Assembly: GCA_963277665.1 (NCBI GenBank)
Contig: OY728143.1
Location: 231,561,591-231,625,590 of the forward strand
Reading direction: 5' to 3'
Source: Viscum album
Lineage: Eukaryota; Streptophyta; Magnoliopsida; Santalales; Viscaceae
DNA length: 64,000 nt
The notes under the pieces are model-generated. The model saw only the letters and a program-made list of their open reading frames with translations. It had not been told where the DNA came from and did no database searches. Within the stretch, counting starts at the first letter, position 1; every line of letters starts with the position of its first letter. The translations under genes and the position numbers were made by a program. Shown one piece after another: positions 34,230 to 48,400 of this stretch.

Positions 34230-36868
34230 TGTATTTATCGAACCCATTGAGTCCCCCTATCCAGTGGTGATATAGTTGTGACATAAAAATCCAACATCCA
34301 ATATGCTAGGGGATTTAAAATATCACTAAAAAGTTGTATCACTAAAATGGGAGGAATTAGCCTTTGTACCATTATGTATATAGAAACCCATCTCTATAAA
34401 AAATTGAATTGATATAACGAATGACATAACATCTAAACTGTGAAACATGAGTGATTCAAAATCTAGGAATTCATCAATATATAGACTCATTGGACCGAAA
34501 AATTATAAAGGGAATAAATATATACCCAACCAAAAAGGTGGTCCCAACCAAAAAACAACTCAAAAAAGGGATACAAAAGATATCTCAGCTCACAATCTAT
34601 AGGGTTGACCACAATACATGGTTGTATCTACTATGTAATGTTGTTCTCATCTTAAACCTTGTTCACAAATATCACTACTAAACTATATATTGTCAAGATA
34701 AGGAAAAACACATATAAAGAAATCTCATGCAAGGTTTAGTATATACATACATACTATGATTTTCTGAAAACCAAGATGGGATAAAGTTTAAGAAAAATTA
34801 TTCAACTCCACCCATAATAATGACGGAAATAAAACTCAAAATATAAGATTATAATGAAATCTAATTCATAGATAAAGGGAAACCCTATCTCCGTAGGCGA
34901 TCAAAGATTGTTGATTTATCATGTAGTTCCAAAGTTCCACCTCTGATCCCCAACACATACATATCCTCACTAAATTCTATATATAATGGCCGCAACTCAC
35001 CACTATGCTCCAAAACTAAAGAGAAACTATCTCTAGTGGAATAACCACTCCCCAATGGAGCTCAAAGATATGGGTAACACTCCATAGATAGAGTAATCAT
35101 GCCCTTAGTAGTATAGATGTACGGAATCTACCAATGTAAATTGTATGAGGGACCTATTCTATGATAATATTGGGGGTAATGACCTTAGATTATTTTCGAT
35201 GATCCAATCATATCACTACCATCGGTGATGAATCTCTAAAATATGTGTCAGTCTCATAAATTATCATGTCATATCTCTAAATCTAGAATGAATGCAACTA
35301 TGGATTCTATATGGAAAATTTATTAGGATAGGCCACTCACTAGACCAATTCTAATCCCTGAAGTAGCATACACCCATGGAGTTAGTCTCACAAAAAGTAA
35401 AAAATCTATATAGGATACACACAACAAATCTTGGATACCCCAGGTCTTATCATGTCTCTAGACCATGCCCTCCTACTTTAACGAATGCTCATATAATCTC
35501 ATCATGTCCATGTATGCTGGTATTTTCCACGTACATTGGACTAGTCTAGGTTACCTAACCATGACAGAGAATGCAGTCATGCCTATGTAATTTGGCCTTT
35601 AATTTTGTACTTGGTTGTGTCCATGCCTGTTTACTCTTATGGTACACCCCGAACCATCAACATTTGATAAATTTTTTTTATTATTCAAACATGTCATGTG
35701 GTATCTAACTTTTCATGAAACCCTAGGTTCTATAGAATATGGACTATACCTCAAGTTTTCTTAGTCGACACACCTATTGTTATTTTGTAAAAACAAATAT
35801 TCAGTTAACCCTTATTTTTCACACGACTTCCACTACTGTTTCTAGCTCAAATCATGATATGGAAATCGATTCAAGGGATAGCTATGAAAAATATATCATT
35901 AATGGTTTCATTTAGGCCAACAAAACATTGTGTAATTCATCCCCATCTCACCATATTTCTGCATCACCTGCCCCATGGAATACAAATCCTTATACGACCT
36001 CTAATAAATGTCTATAACACCTTTATCTTGTATCACACCATGATCTATAAAAAAACTAATTTGTATATCATGCATTTGTATACACTAAATCTAGGGGTTT
36101 TATCATACCTAAATATATCTTAGAAATCTTGTACCATGAATCTGTGGTACAATGTTAAAGAACGTAATGAATAGTAGTGCAATAGGATCAAAATTGTGTG
36201 AAATCCCATTATTGGATGGTGAAATTACATATAATAATTAAAAAATATGGTTTAGAGGAGAATAAATGGAGATGGTGATAAAATCCAACAGGTTTAATAA
36301 ATCTATTTAAAATCTGGATCATCTAATGAAAAACAACTTCGAGGAAGTATGAAGATGATAAAATCAACGACTAATAAATAAAAAAGGGTGTAAATCATTA
36401 AAAATACATACCCTACCTTGATTTTGGATCATTAACTATTGAATAATGGCCCCATGATATTATCATTGGTGATATCTATGAACATTGATTGAGAATAAAA
36501 ACACTTTGAGGAATGACCACTACACCCTGATTAGATTCTATTCATTAATGACTCTCCCCCATGGCTTGTTAATCCTCCTAGGGTTATGAAGATAAAAATG
36601 GAATTTCATCATAATGAATTTTTTATAGCGGTGAACTTGGTTTTAAGTTATTACATTTTTTTATAATTTAATAATTTAATTTATTTAATGCACCAACCAA
36701 CAGTTTCCATAAACATAAATCCCAACAGCACCTAACATTATGTCATGCCTAGGATAAACCGCTTGTTTTAGAATCAACCATGGTCACGTATTTCCAATAT
36801 GCGGTTATAATCAATAATAAAATAATTTATTTTGGAAATATGAATGCATTGGATTTATTATATATTCA
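34230..36868 (-). repeat. GYP2 5' LTR (right copy)
   Basis: The left end TGTATTTATCG follows the primer-binding site; the right end ATATATTCA gives the TG on minus. Same length as the partner LTR. Open frames at 34451-34681 and 35854-36123 have no recognisable motif and lie in LTR sequence. Confidence 0.8.
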
Positions 36869-36873
36869 TATTT

Positions 36874-37480
36874 TTAATAAAACAATTTTTATACCATGTG
36901 GAACACATACAAAAAAACAACTATATGGAAATATAGAGATATATATATAGAAATTTTCAAAAGGATAAACAAAAAATACTTGAGTCATTACAAAAAATGA
37001 TAATGTGTTTGGTAGAGGACATGATATTTATTAAAAATTATATAGAATAATTAAATTTCATTAGTTATCAAAAAATCAAGGATTATATAAACATATTATT
37101 TTACTATAAATTAGTGGGTGAAAATGGAATGAAACATAATTATTCCACATTGAAGTATATGTATAAGAATATTCTTATTTCTAAAGGATTCAAATCCATG
37201 GGGAAATATAGAACTCGATATAATGAAACCACCTTGAGGAATTTAAAAAGAGAGCCCTTCAAATTTACAAGAATAGGGAAAGACAATTAAGTGTTGAAAC
37301 TAGATATACGAATGTCCAAAAAACAAAATTGTAACCAGATGAAGAAAAACTAATTTAATAGTGACATTTTTTGTTTTATTTAATGAAACTAGAACATTTA
37401 TTGGATTTTTAGGAGGCATCACAATATTTTAGCTATTGTGAGTTTGATGGAATTATTAAAATGAAGAATTTACAAGATTA
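36874..37480 (+). pseudogene. unrecognised coding relic, copy 1 of a duplication
   Basis: Plus-strand translation at about 36955-37140 reads KILESLQKMIMCLVEDM then IFIKNYIEELNF and IKDYINILFYYKLVGENGMK. It matches copy 2 (38190-38790) residue by residue over about 55 positions. DNA similarity continues past it, e.g. TCGATATAATGAAA at about 37214 and ATTTACAAGAAT at about 37262. Conservation at protein level between diverged DNA copies argues for a real coding ancestor with an amphipathic, coiled-coil-like segment. I do not recognise the family. Confidence 0.45.
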
Positions 37481-38189
37481 AATAGAATATTTGAGTATCA
37501 TTTAATTAATTCTATCCTTGCTAAAAAAGTTTCATGCGTGTTTCCTTCTTTCAATCCTACTGACACACACAAAAAATTTCCACATTACACATGGTTACCA
37601 TTGTAAAAGTTTTTGAATGAAAACCCTACCTTCTATGTTATTCTTGTAAACTATTCCTTTTAGAATTTATATAATAGTCACAATAGAGAATGTATTCTAG
37701 TTCTTTATAAATAACCCTAAAATGTGCCCCACATAATCCATACAAATAGAAAATATCTCTATAACATTATTCTGTGTTCATATTGTTCCAATTTTTAATG
37801 GACATTACTATATCTATTTTTAGAACATACATGACTTTCCCACTTATTTGAAATTTCAATGGATCTTTTCATTTGATTCTTATAATTGGTTTCATTATAT
37901 CTAATACCATATTTTCTCGTGGATCATAGTATTTGTGTGATGAAAATATTTGTATTCTTCTTCCTTAATATGGAATAATAATTTTTCATTTCATTATCCG
38001 AAACTAATGGGATTTAAAATAATATTTTTATAGAATCATTCAGTTTAGTCTTATCCATTTAATTTAATATTTATATTTATTTTACGGATCTAGAAAAATT
38101 TATATACTTATCCCACTATCATTATTTATAACATCTGTAATACATTTCTCTTAGTTTTTTGAAAAATTCAATATATGTATCTTGATTTT
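37481..38189. other. A+T-rich spacer between the duplicated relics
   Basis: No protein motif is seen on either strand. A TTTATAAATAACCC word near 37707 is TATA-like but unsupported. Confidence 0.35.
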
Positions 38190-38790
38190 TAATGTATTAA
38201 TTATGATATCCCAAGATAAATAAACATACCACTACCTCTATGGAATAGTCTAGAGACATATATAGAAATATTTAATAGATTGAACAGAAAAAATAGATTC
38301 GTTAGGAAAAATGATCAAGGGATTGATAGAGAACATGGAATTGGTCAAAAATAAAGTAGAACAATTAAATGCTAAGGGTAATCCTAAAATCAATGATTCA
38401 ATCAACATATTATTTGACTCTTTATTGGTAGATGATAATGAAATGGAAAAAATATTCTGCATCAAAGGAGAGGCCTTCAATGATTCTCATTTTACAAATA
38501 CTGGGATCCATTTAAAAATCTAATATTCGATATAATGAAAGAACATAATGAAATGAAAAAAACTGATCTCTTGAAATTTACAAGAATGGGGTATTTCATG
38601 TAGGTTTTTAAAAAAATATATGAACTTATAAAAATTAAAAAATTACAAAAATATGAAAACACAATGATATTATAGGGTCATTTTCTTCATTTTGTGAAAT
38701 ACATTGGCATATTTATAGGTTTATTATAAGGAATTAGAATATATTATCTTCATAGAGTCTGATGGAATGTATAAATGGATAATTTTCCAA
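38190..38790 (+). pseudogene. unrecognised coding relic, copy 2 of a duplication
   Basis: The plus-strand frame at 38311-38523 is open: MIKGLIENMELVKNKVEQLN followed by INDSINILFDSLLVDDNEME. The frame extends upstream as KKIDSLGK. Copy 1 aligns over the whole stretch (KMIxxLxExMxxxKNxxExLN, INILFxxxLVxxNxM). The heptad-like Leu/Ile/Val spacing suggests a coiled coil. Downstream DNA matching continues to ATTTACAAGAATGGGG and GAGTCTGATGGAATG (about 38757). No family is recognised; it could be part of an unknown retroelement gag. Confidence 0.45.
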
Positions 38791-40512
38791 GAACAATAGA
38801 GAAGGTATGAGTATCATTCCAAAAACACATTCCACAAAAACCATGTTTCATGTGATAATTTCTGTAGAGTTCTATCTAAATTGACAGAAGGAACCACACC
38901 TATATCCAATGAAAAGTATATTTCATTATGAGAAAGATTTCAAGAGATAGATGTTAAATTATTCCTTGATAAAAAAATTCTAGAATGGAGTTCCAAATCT
39001 ACTATTGAATAAGGGATGCCTAAAAAAATACATGATGAAGATATAAAAACAAGTAAATAACAAACATGGTCCTAAAAATAGATAGTATCATGTGAACATA
39101 GTGTCAAAAGGAATGAAAGTTATTTATAAATCCAGTAGTTCTCAAATGATGAGATTATGAAGAACATAAATTTAGGGGAAGAGAGATCTAACTATCATGA
39201 GAAGATAAAATCTTATGATAACAACTATCGGTATAAGATTCAATTAATAATTGATTTTTTAGTGTAAAACTATCCGAAATGTGTGGATATTAGATTGTAT
39301 TAAATAAAAAAACAACAAATTAAAATGTATTCCAAGTTGAAGGATAAAATAAATTTGTAGTTCATAGAGACTCACTGTCATCCTTAATAAGGAAAAAATA
39401 TAGAAGGTACCTATATACCCTATTGGTTTAAATGTTTATAGATTTTTTTAAAGAGGTTTTTCAATTTGTGTGATTTACATTCCTTGTGGTTGTTATTGAA
39501 GAAAATTAAATGAGAATGAGTGGAAGGAAGAATATTTTAACGAAGGAAAAATGGTTGAAACATTGGTATTTCATTCCCTAGTTGGTATCAAGAATATTAA
39601 AAAATAAAAATAAAAACCTAGATCTTCTATAATTTTAATGAAACAAGTTTTATTCAGAATATTGGGTCTAATAATTTCAGGTTGGAATTAAAATTCAAGT
39701 GGAATCTAGAGTTTCTGTGAAAAAACTAAATAGAAAATAAAAAGGTTCCAAATAACATATAACACTATAACTGTTATGATTCCAAATATGACATGAAGAA
39801 TGTTATACCGTGTCATCAAACTAGTGCAATAACATATATAAATAGAAAAATATATTTTGGGAGGTGAAATAATTACATTAAAGGTGTTACCTTTTCTATT
39901 TATATATGATTAAAAAAATCATATCAGCAATTTGGAGGATACTAGTGGCTTCTTATATTGGGGAATATCTCACAAACAATGGTGAACCTAATTTTATGAA
40001 ATCATAAATATAAATGATTCTAAATTTTTTTCATTGTTGGTGATGCATTTTTATGGGTTTTTATCTTCATTAGGGATTTAATAGCTTTAAACAGTGTAGA
40101 AGAATTTAAATTCATATTGTATTACTAGTTTTCTTATAACATATGATTTCCATTGATTCATTAAATTGTATGTTATCACAATAAGTTATTTTCATTCATA
40201 TATACTACTGGTTTTTTGTAAAATTGTGGCGAGATCATAAATTTTTTGTTGTTATTGAATGTTAAAGGATTTTGATGCATGTTTTATAAATTGAATACTA
40301 GGGAGTAACATGAAAAAATAATTGGATGTTTACAAAACTCCAATTTCTTACACCTAGCCCAAGATATGTAGGTTTAAGGTACCTTTTGACTTCTCAAATG
40401 CAAAGTGATAAATTCACTTGGATTGATTACATGAGTTGATACTTTTAATGTAAAAATGTGGTAAATAATTTTCTTAGAGGAAATGATATGGTGTGAGAAA
40501 TTCCAATAAGAA
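38791..40512. other. A+T-rich DNA, possible eroded coding, nothing recognised
   Basis: Plus-strand translation at about 38800-39250 is Lys/Glu/Ser-rich (for instance RFQEIDVKLFLDKKILEWSS) with several stops, and could be the continuation of the preceding relic. From 39250 to 40500 I see no motif. Confidence 0.3.
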
Positions 40513-42190
40513 ATGGATAACATGTCGAATGAGGTTATGATGAATAAAAAATTAGTTGAATTCCAAAATGGCCAAATTTATCCCATGATGGGACAAATAT
40601 TTTTCTATATATGGGATGCAGGGATGGGAGTGATGCATCTCTTGATGACATCAACCTACAATCCTCTCAAAAAAGGGTGTGTCACCAGCTCTAGCCTCCC
40701 AAAATGGGTCATATAAGTTAGGATTTTTCATAAGGCTAACGATCCTAGCCCTGTCATTCCATCTGAATCTTCCTAGGGTTACCACAACTATGTCTATCAT
40801 GCCTATGGAAATCCCATTATTTCCTCCCATGTAGATAGGCCTGATGCCTCCATCTTCCTTGAAGGGTTTAACACCATTTGGGTTGTTGAAAGTGGAGTTC
40901 CATGATGTATCCTCTATTCATCATTACACCCTCTTCTCCAGATTTGGTTCTAATTGGATATCTCTAGAGGTATTATAATAGTTCGTCAACTAAACCTAGA
41001 GTCTATGTTTTGTAGCTACTATTTGGGTTCTCAATACCCTTATTTTTAGTGTTCATATTCATTTTAATGATGATTTTTCTCACACTTGGGAATCCAGATC
41101 CCATTTTTTAGAAAATATGAGATTTTATCTCCATCACTGGACTATTGATTTCAAAAAAGATGATACTATAGAATATTAGTTGTTTTCTTGTGCCTATCAG
41201 GGATACCAATACCCTTCTAGAATCTATTTATTCTCGAAGGAATCATGGATCAACTGGGAATCTTCCTTCTTACTGATGATCCAACCCTAACATTGAATCA
41301 ATTTTGTGGTGTGTGCATGTGAGTTGAGATAGATGTATCAAAGACACTCACAATGAGGATTTGTCTGTTGGTTGGTGACAAGGAAGGATTATGGTAGTTG
41401 ATTCAGTGTGAGGGGAAGATGGCTACTGCCTTTTGTGCCATCGAATAGGTCAATAGAATAATTAGTGTAGGAATCACAATATTTTAGGAAATTAGTGCCC
41501 ACAAGAGTATCTGATTCCTGTCCTTCCTGGGTCTTTACCTCCTTCCCCACAAGTCCCAGCCATAGGATGCCTTTTTATTGCTGATATTAGGACCCAATTG
41601 GTTGTGGATCCATCTTCCCAGTTTTATTGGGGATTTGGGGAACCTCTAGTCTCAGTGGTGGTGGATACATCCTCTTATTCCACTTCTTCTTTGAGGGTGT
41701 CTTATACTCAGACAGATGTATGGGAATTTTCTATCGTAGGTAGGAGATTAAATTTTCACCTAAGAGTCATTATGATTCATTAGGGGTAAAAGATAATTCA
41801 TTATAGAAAAATAATGGTAAAAACCCATTTTTGATGGAGATGGATTCACTCTCTATCAATGGAGAAATCCCAAATCTCACATTCTCAATAGGAATCCCCG
41901 TATCAGAGAAGCCATGACTCAAATATGTTATCTTAATTTCACTCAATCTGATTTGGGGATGTAAAGATGCATCATCTGGAATATGGATAATTATCTTATA
42001 AAAGTTAGGCACCCATCTTTTATGATGGTAGTTCATGTAGTAACCATGAAATTTGGGTGTAAGAAACAGAAAGAGGCATGTCAAACTAAGGGAATTACAA
42101 GAAATTCGACATCACCTGGTAATGTGAAATTTCAATCCCCATTAAGTGAATTTAACCAACCTGTTACTAATTCCAAGTGTATCTAACCAT
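40513..42190 (+). pseudogene. LINE-type ORF1 relic with DUF4283 domain
   Basis: At about 41100-41450 the plus strand gives HHWTIDF (family xxWxPDF), a frame-shifted stretch matching VPVWIxLPxLPxHLFxKES (YQYPSRIYLFSKES), then DDPTLTLNQ, VEIDVSKTLTMRICLLVGD, KEGLW, LIQCEGKMATAFCA. This is the order of the DUF4283 domain and the start of its CCHC_4 zinc knuckle, found in ORF1 of plant L1-type LINEs and related proteins that bind element RNA. Downstream, 41598-41783 and 41983-42186 remain open and could be the ORF1 tail (Lys/Gln-rich, KKQKEACQTKGITRNS). At least three frame changes and several stops are present. No endonuclease/RT ORF2 follows, so the element is truncated. Confidence 0.6.
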
Positions 42191-43084
42191 TTTGTGTTCA
42201 TATTCTTTAAATTCTGGTCATTTTAGGAGGGTTGATTATGTAGGTTCTCACTTAACTTAGAAAAGTGTTTTCATGAAAATACCAAGAAATGGATTTCTAG
42301 GAGGGATAATAATGTTTCCATATCATTAGATGAAGATAAAAAGATAGAACCATTCAATGAGTGATTGAATAATGAAATGGGATATTAATATGATTAAGAT
42401 GGATGATATAATGTCATCCAAACAGAGGGAGATAGAACTAAGATAAATATTCCTTTTCCCCCCTTAATATTTAATTGAAAAAGGGGAAGGCATTATCAAG
42501 ATGATTTGAAAAATTTAAATAGAAAATTTTATGGGGGAGATTTATTGAAACCATGTTGGTTTATGTTTTATTTTTTGACAATTTCTATTAAAATTGGAAA
42601 CATCAAAAATTCATTTCAAATAATGGTTAGATTAAACTTGTTGATTTGAATATTTGAGTAGGAAAAGGAATTTTTTATATAAAATATTTATTCTTGAATG
42701 TTTTTTGTTAGATTTTTATTGATTTTTATAGACACATCATTATAGGACTCACAAGGGTAACATATTTAACCACATGAATCTAGTAACCGAGATCTCGTGG
42801 TAAATTTATTACATTTTTACAAGATACAAGGGAAACAACATAGAGTGTTAAAAATCATTGCAGTCTCCAAATAATATATACATATATTTTATAAATATTA
42901 CATTATTAAATTAAAAAAATTACATTATAAACATATTCAAAGTATACTTACTCCATTTATAAAATTAATGGATTCATTCAAATATCCCTTTATATACCTC
43001 GTGCAATGGAAAAAAATTAAAGTGGTGAGAAAAAATTGTCAGTTAGGGGAGTGTATAATAGAATTAAACATTGTATAAGAATGG
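42191..43084. other. A+T-rich DNA, no recognisable gene
   Basis: This follows the ORF1 relic where a LINE ORF2 would start, but no endonuclease motif could be read. No clear poly(A) end is seen either. Confidence 0.35.
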
Positions 43085-45450
43085 AACAACTAATATTATA
43101 TTAATAAATTATAAAAATTGTTCCTTATAAATTTTAATTTAGGTTATATTATTTCAATGGATATCATAATAATTGACATAATAAATAAGACATAGATAAA
43201 AATAAACTATTTCATAGTGATAGACGTATAATGTTGGACATATAAATCTCATTGTAAATGCCTCAATGAAAGAAATCATGATATTACCTTAATTATTATA
43301 TACCAATTAGTCATTATTTTACCATCAAGGCCTTATGGAATGATATCATGATATTATGGTCTCATTTCCAAGACATCATGATTATTCTCTCAAGACATCA
43401 TGTTATAGAAATATTATTAAATAGGTAGGGATATACAAAATAACCACACCTTTTCTCTCATGAGGGATAAATATGGATTTCAATTATATTTAATTTTAGT
43501 CCCCAACAATAACTTAATAAATTCTAATTCATTCACCCAATATAATAATCTAATATCAATATTATGTATAGTAAACTTTCCTTAATAATCAATAACCACC
43601 CTTATTGGACTAATAAATATGTTTTATATCAAAAATTTCTATATTCAATAAATTAAAAAACACGACCATTACTAATCCAGATAAATAAGGTTATTTTACA
43701 ATTATTGAATATGTATAGGTAAGATTATAATTAGTAAATTATTTTGACATCGATGAAAACACTATTATATGTGTAAAAGAAATCTACTTGTAGAAATAAG
43801 AAGAACTATCCTTCATAATATTTTAACACTTTTTATAAAATATATTATATAGAAAATTGAATTGAAATTTATTTTAGAAACAAAGGAAAATTTAAGAGGA
43901 TATATCATAATGATACCAAAAGTAGGAGGTTAGAAAATGTTATAGTGTAAAAAATATTTAAAGTAATATTATATTCATATTTTGTTCAGGAAGTAAATTT
44001 TGAAAAAAAATTATCAATTAGTCACATATAAATAAATTTTTTCATAATACAGATAAAGGAATTAAAAAAACCTTTTTGAAAAGGTAATTCATGAAAAATG
44101 GATAAATGAATAAAAATAATGTACATATCCACAAATATGGCATAAAAGATAAAAGATGTGAAAAATAATAAAATTTCAAAATATATGTATTGAAATCCAC
44201 ATAATTAAAAGTATAATATGTATTCATTTTGAAAAGTGTGAAAGTGAAATATAAATATAAATATACAAATAAATAATAAATATTTTTATTTCAAAATAAT
44301 AATGGAAAACATTGGTGTAAATAAGAATACATATATCGTGGATAAAGTTTCCTGACTATAAATAAGTTGGATTGGGATATGAAACCATATGATGTTGATA
44401 AATTTTTAATCCAACTACCATGATTGAGAAAATTATGACATATAGGTTTATATAACCCAAATATATATCTATATATATATTCATAGTATAATATTTCTTA
44501 TATAGTTTATACACCATGTAAATAAAAATAAAGGTATAATAAAAGACAGATCTTTATGAATATAATTTCAGATGAAGAAAGCTTACCTATAACTCCAGAT
44601 TTTATTTGATAAAATTTAACATATTTTATATCATAAATTACTATATTAATCAATTATTTAGGAAAAACATTCATATCTATTAAAATTTATATTCATTAGT
44701 TATTATCATTCTCAAAATAATTATTAGTTACCTAGAGTTTATTTTCATCATCAGATGATAATAATTTTGATTGTTTTTTATTTTTATTATAAAAGAAATA
44801 TCAGACCCAATTATTTGTTAAACATTTCACCATTCAATGAATACTAAATATGTAATAATATTTTATTTTCAATTATATATTATGTCTAAATTTCATTCAT
44901 GGGAAGTAATGGGTATTTTTGGTGAAGATGTAATCCACGAGGATTTTGTTTTTAATAATTTAATGAAATAGAAATGCAACATTATAATTATTATTAAATA
45001 TTATTTTATCCCTATATAATTTATTAATTCTATATAAACCTCCAAAATATCATATATTTTCATCCAAAAGATTTTTTTACCATATATGTAATGTGGTGTT
45101 GAAAAATTAAACATGTCCCTTCATTCAGGTGGTAGTCTGCATGTACACATGAGTGACATTTTCACTATTAATATAATGATAAGAAGTAATAAAGTGGTTT
45201 ATATCTTAAAAAACAAAAAATATATAAATATAATAGTTATTAATTATGTTCCCTATTATAAATATCAATTAATGGTAGTAATGGACAACAAAATACATTG
45301 CTATGTAGAGGTGATAGTCCATAGATACACACAAACAACATTACATTTTTCTAATGAATTTATAAGAGTAGAGAATAGATATAACATTAAAATGATAAAA
45401 TTTAAATATAATAATAATAATTATTTCAATATAATTGTTTAGTTCAGATA
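43085..45450 (+). repeat. LTR-like block D (right end uncertain)
   Basis: It matches block C from about 49745: ACAACTAA at the start, ATAGTGATAGACGTATAATGT against ATAGTGATGAAATCCATAATGT, and ATCATGATATTATGGTCTCATTTCCAA against ATCATGATCTTATTTCCAA, then ACATCATG..ATTAAATA in the same order. A CTATATAAACC TATA-like word lies near 45031. I read C and D as the two LTRs of one eroded element. The 109-codon frame at 45113-45442 lies here and shows no domain. Confidence 0.45.
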
Positions 45451-48400
45451 TATATTTTGGATGTACATAGTGAAATATAGAAATATACATGGAAGAGGGG
45501 TGATTATGAGTTTTTTACATTACTCCTTGGGTCAAATCCTCAAGAATTAATTGAATGATGTTTTGGTAAGAACAAAACCTATATAAAATACAAATATTTT
45601 TGGGAATAAATTTGGCTATAATATTTTTGAGACATAATTCATGTGGTGTTTGGTGAAGTTGCGTAGTGAAGGGCTCCATTAATAATTTTTTGGGTTGTCA
45701 CTATTATAAACACTCATAAATTTTTTCAATGTCATATAACCTTCAATGGAATGTGTCTCTAAATGTGTAAATATAATGAAATGGGGATAACCTTTTTTTT
45801 GTGAGAACACTCCCCTATATATTTTATATAATGTTTTATAAAATTTTGGCTTTTACCTTATTTTTAACTTTTACATTAATATACTTGTACCATGAAAAAT
45901 CATTTTTGAACCATATAAATTTATTTTAACGACGAGTATTAGGAATGAACAAATTAAAAAATTATGATATTATTGTTCCTAATTTTTTTATAATAAAAAT
46001 TTTATAAAAGTGATAAAAATTATTTCTAAAATAATAAATTTATAATGAATAAAAGTCGTTTTTCGAAAAAAATATTACTTAGATTGAAAAATGGTAATTA
46101 TTCTTTTATAAATTAAAATTTATATTTTTAATATAAAAATTTTCTTCTAAAATATATATTTATTTATGAAAAATATTTCATAAATTTTTAATTCATTCTT
46201 TTATCCTAATGATTTTTTAAATTCCAAAGTATTCATAAAAATTGTATTTTGTATTATTCACCTGAGAAATCAATCGTTTCCTAAAAAAACTGGAAAATAA
46301 TCATAATATAATGTTAACAATATTTGTCACAAAATTATATTCAGTTTATAAAATTAAAATTCTAAAATATTGAAATTTTATATTTACATTTAGATATAAA
46401 ATATAATGAAAATGAAAATTATAGGAATATAAAATTTTAAATATTATTTGTTTTAATCATATTTAACATAAATAAATTAATTAATTAATTAATTCTATTA
46501 ATAATATGAATAAAATATTTTACCACCATTTATCTCTAATTTATTTAGTTGAATAAAATAATAAATTTATAGAACCTAAATATCTATTTTTTTTAAAAGA
46601 ACATTTTAAGCATAAAAAGCACTTATAAGTTATTTAGCTACACTAATTGAATTTTATCAATTAATTAGTTGATAAAATTAATGTTATATTTATTTCGATT
46701 TTTATTTCATAATTTGGATAACTATATTTATACATTCAAACTTAACGACTACCTTATTATACATATTTTTATTAATTTTATATAAATGAAATGTATTGTG
46801 GTCCATTTTGGTTTGGCGTTGCATGTAAAACAAGTAATCAAAATAGTACTCATATAAATGAGTTCAACATATTGAAACATCTAGATGTCACATACTTACC
46901 TCCTTAAATAAACAATTTCCTTTCAATTATAATTTGATCTTACAAAAATGAATAAAACTTGACATAAGTGTAATATAAAATATTGATTTATCTCGATAAT
47001 TCATTTCTATATTACTGTTAGGAAAAATAGTATTTATTAATTAAATAATTCATAAAACCGTGAGTGTTCCGCTATATGACTGATAATGAGTTTCCAAAAT
47101 TATAACTTGATAGAAGAGTGACATTTTCAACATAATACTTGATAGATCTATCATTCTATTTCTTTGTGGTGAGGAATTATTTTACCATCAATATAGATAA
47201 TATAAGAAAATATACACACTTTATTTATTTCCATTATATAATCATAATTTTATCCTTTATCTATGTTTTAGATAGTTTTCCACCACTGATTCATCTCATA
47301 ATCTATATAATGAATACTTTGGATATTTTTTTATGTCTGTATCATGTAAATCATGTTGTAATTGGTAATAAGATCCAAAAAAGAAATAAGTTAAACCTCA
47401 TATATCAAGGAATTTTCTAAAACCAATATGGTTAAAACATATTAAGATAATAATATATATTAATTAACTATCATTTGAAAGTTTAATATAATAATCTATG
47501 AAATTGAACCTCAATTTATAGGTTAAATCATTCAATAAATTACTAAAACCTAGAAATTTTCAAAAAAAATTGAAAGAAAAAATTGAAAAACCAAAAATCA
47601 TAAATAATAATTCAATATATTCTATAAATAGAATAATAATGTTTTCAACTATGGAATATATTTATATCTTAACAGAGACCACCTAATAAATTCTACTTTC
47701 AACTATATTCCAAAAAGGTTTCTTTATTTATAACTCCTTTCTAATAGTTTTTTGGGGGTGAATAAATTTTCTCAATGGGTAAAAAAGAGTTAGTAGAGAT
47801 GAAATAAAGTAATGTATTATTTTTATACATGTAATGAATATAAAATATTAAAAAATTGTATATTTTCTATAGAAATTGAATAAGCTTAAACATTCCCCAT
47901 TGGACTCTTCTGATGTTGATTACCTTAACAGTTTTATTATTTGATTGAATAATGCATATTAACCCTACCGTCAAAGAACTTCATATTAATGGATTTATTA
48001 TTTCCCTTACATTCATGAGCATGATGAAACATTTCACCCCATATGTCAAAATTTAACCCCCTTAATGTTTGTACCCATGTGTTTCCTTACATAATAATAG
48101 TATGTTGAGAATTTAAACATCCCCTTTTTATTCTTCACCACATTTCTTATATCATTTATTATGAGACCTCCTCTTCTTCTCTTGATTTCCATTGATTGTA
48201 TAAGTCTTCTAAAATAACTTTTCATCCAATTTGAAACTCGATATGATATATTCGTATGATTTATAAATTTTAGAACATAATTTCAATCAATGTAATGAAA
48301 TTAAAATATCCACAAAATGATCCATGTTCAATTTTGGAATACATATTTAGTCCCAAATAAGACATCTTGATATTCTATTTTAACCTCAATCAAAACAACA

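Larger units (their letters stand above)
26848..36868 (-). mobile_element. GYP2: complete but dead Tekay/Del-like Ty3/gypsy chromovirus (10.0 kb)
   Basis: Two LTRs of equal length (2639 bp each by my boundaries) flank an internal region of 4743 bp. Read on the minus strand, it carries a tRNA primer-binding site, gag with a decayed zinc knuckle, protease, RT, RNase H, integrase and a chromodomain-like end. All are broken by stops and frame changes. Flanking bases are TATCA on the left and TATTT on the right, possibly a decayed target-site duplication. LTR divergence by eye is large, so insertion is old. Confidence 0.9.

Noticed and set aside
45113..45442. 109-codon open frame in A+T-rich DNA
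   Set aside because: Asn/Ile/Lys/Tyr-rich sequence without a domain, inside an LTR-like block; chance opening is more likely.
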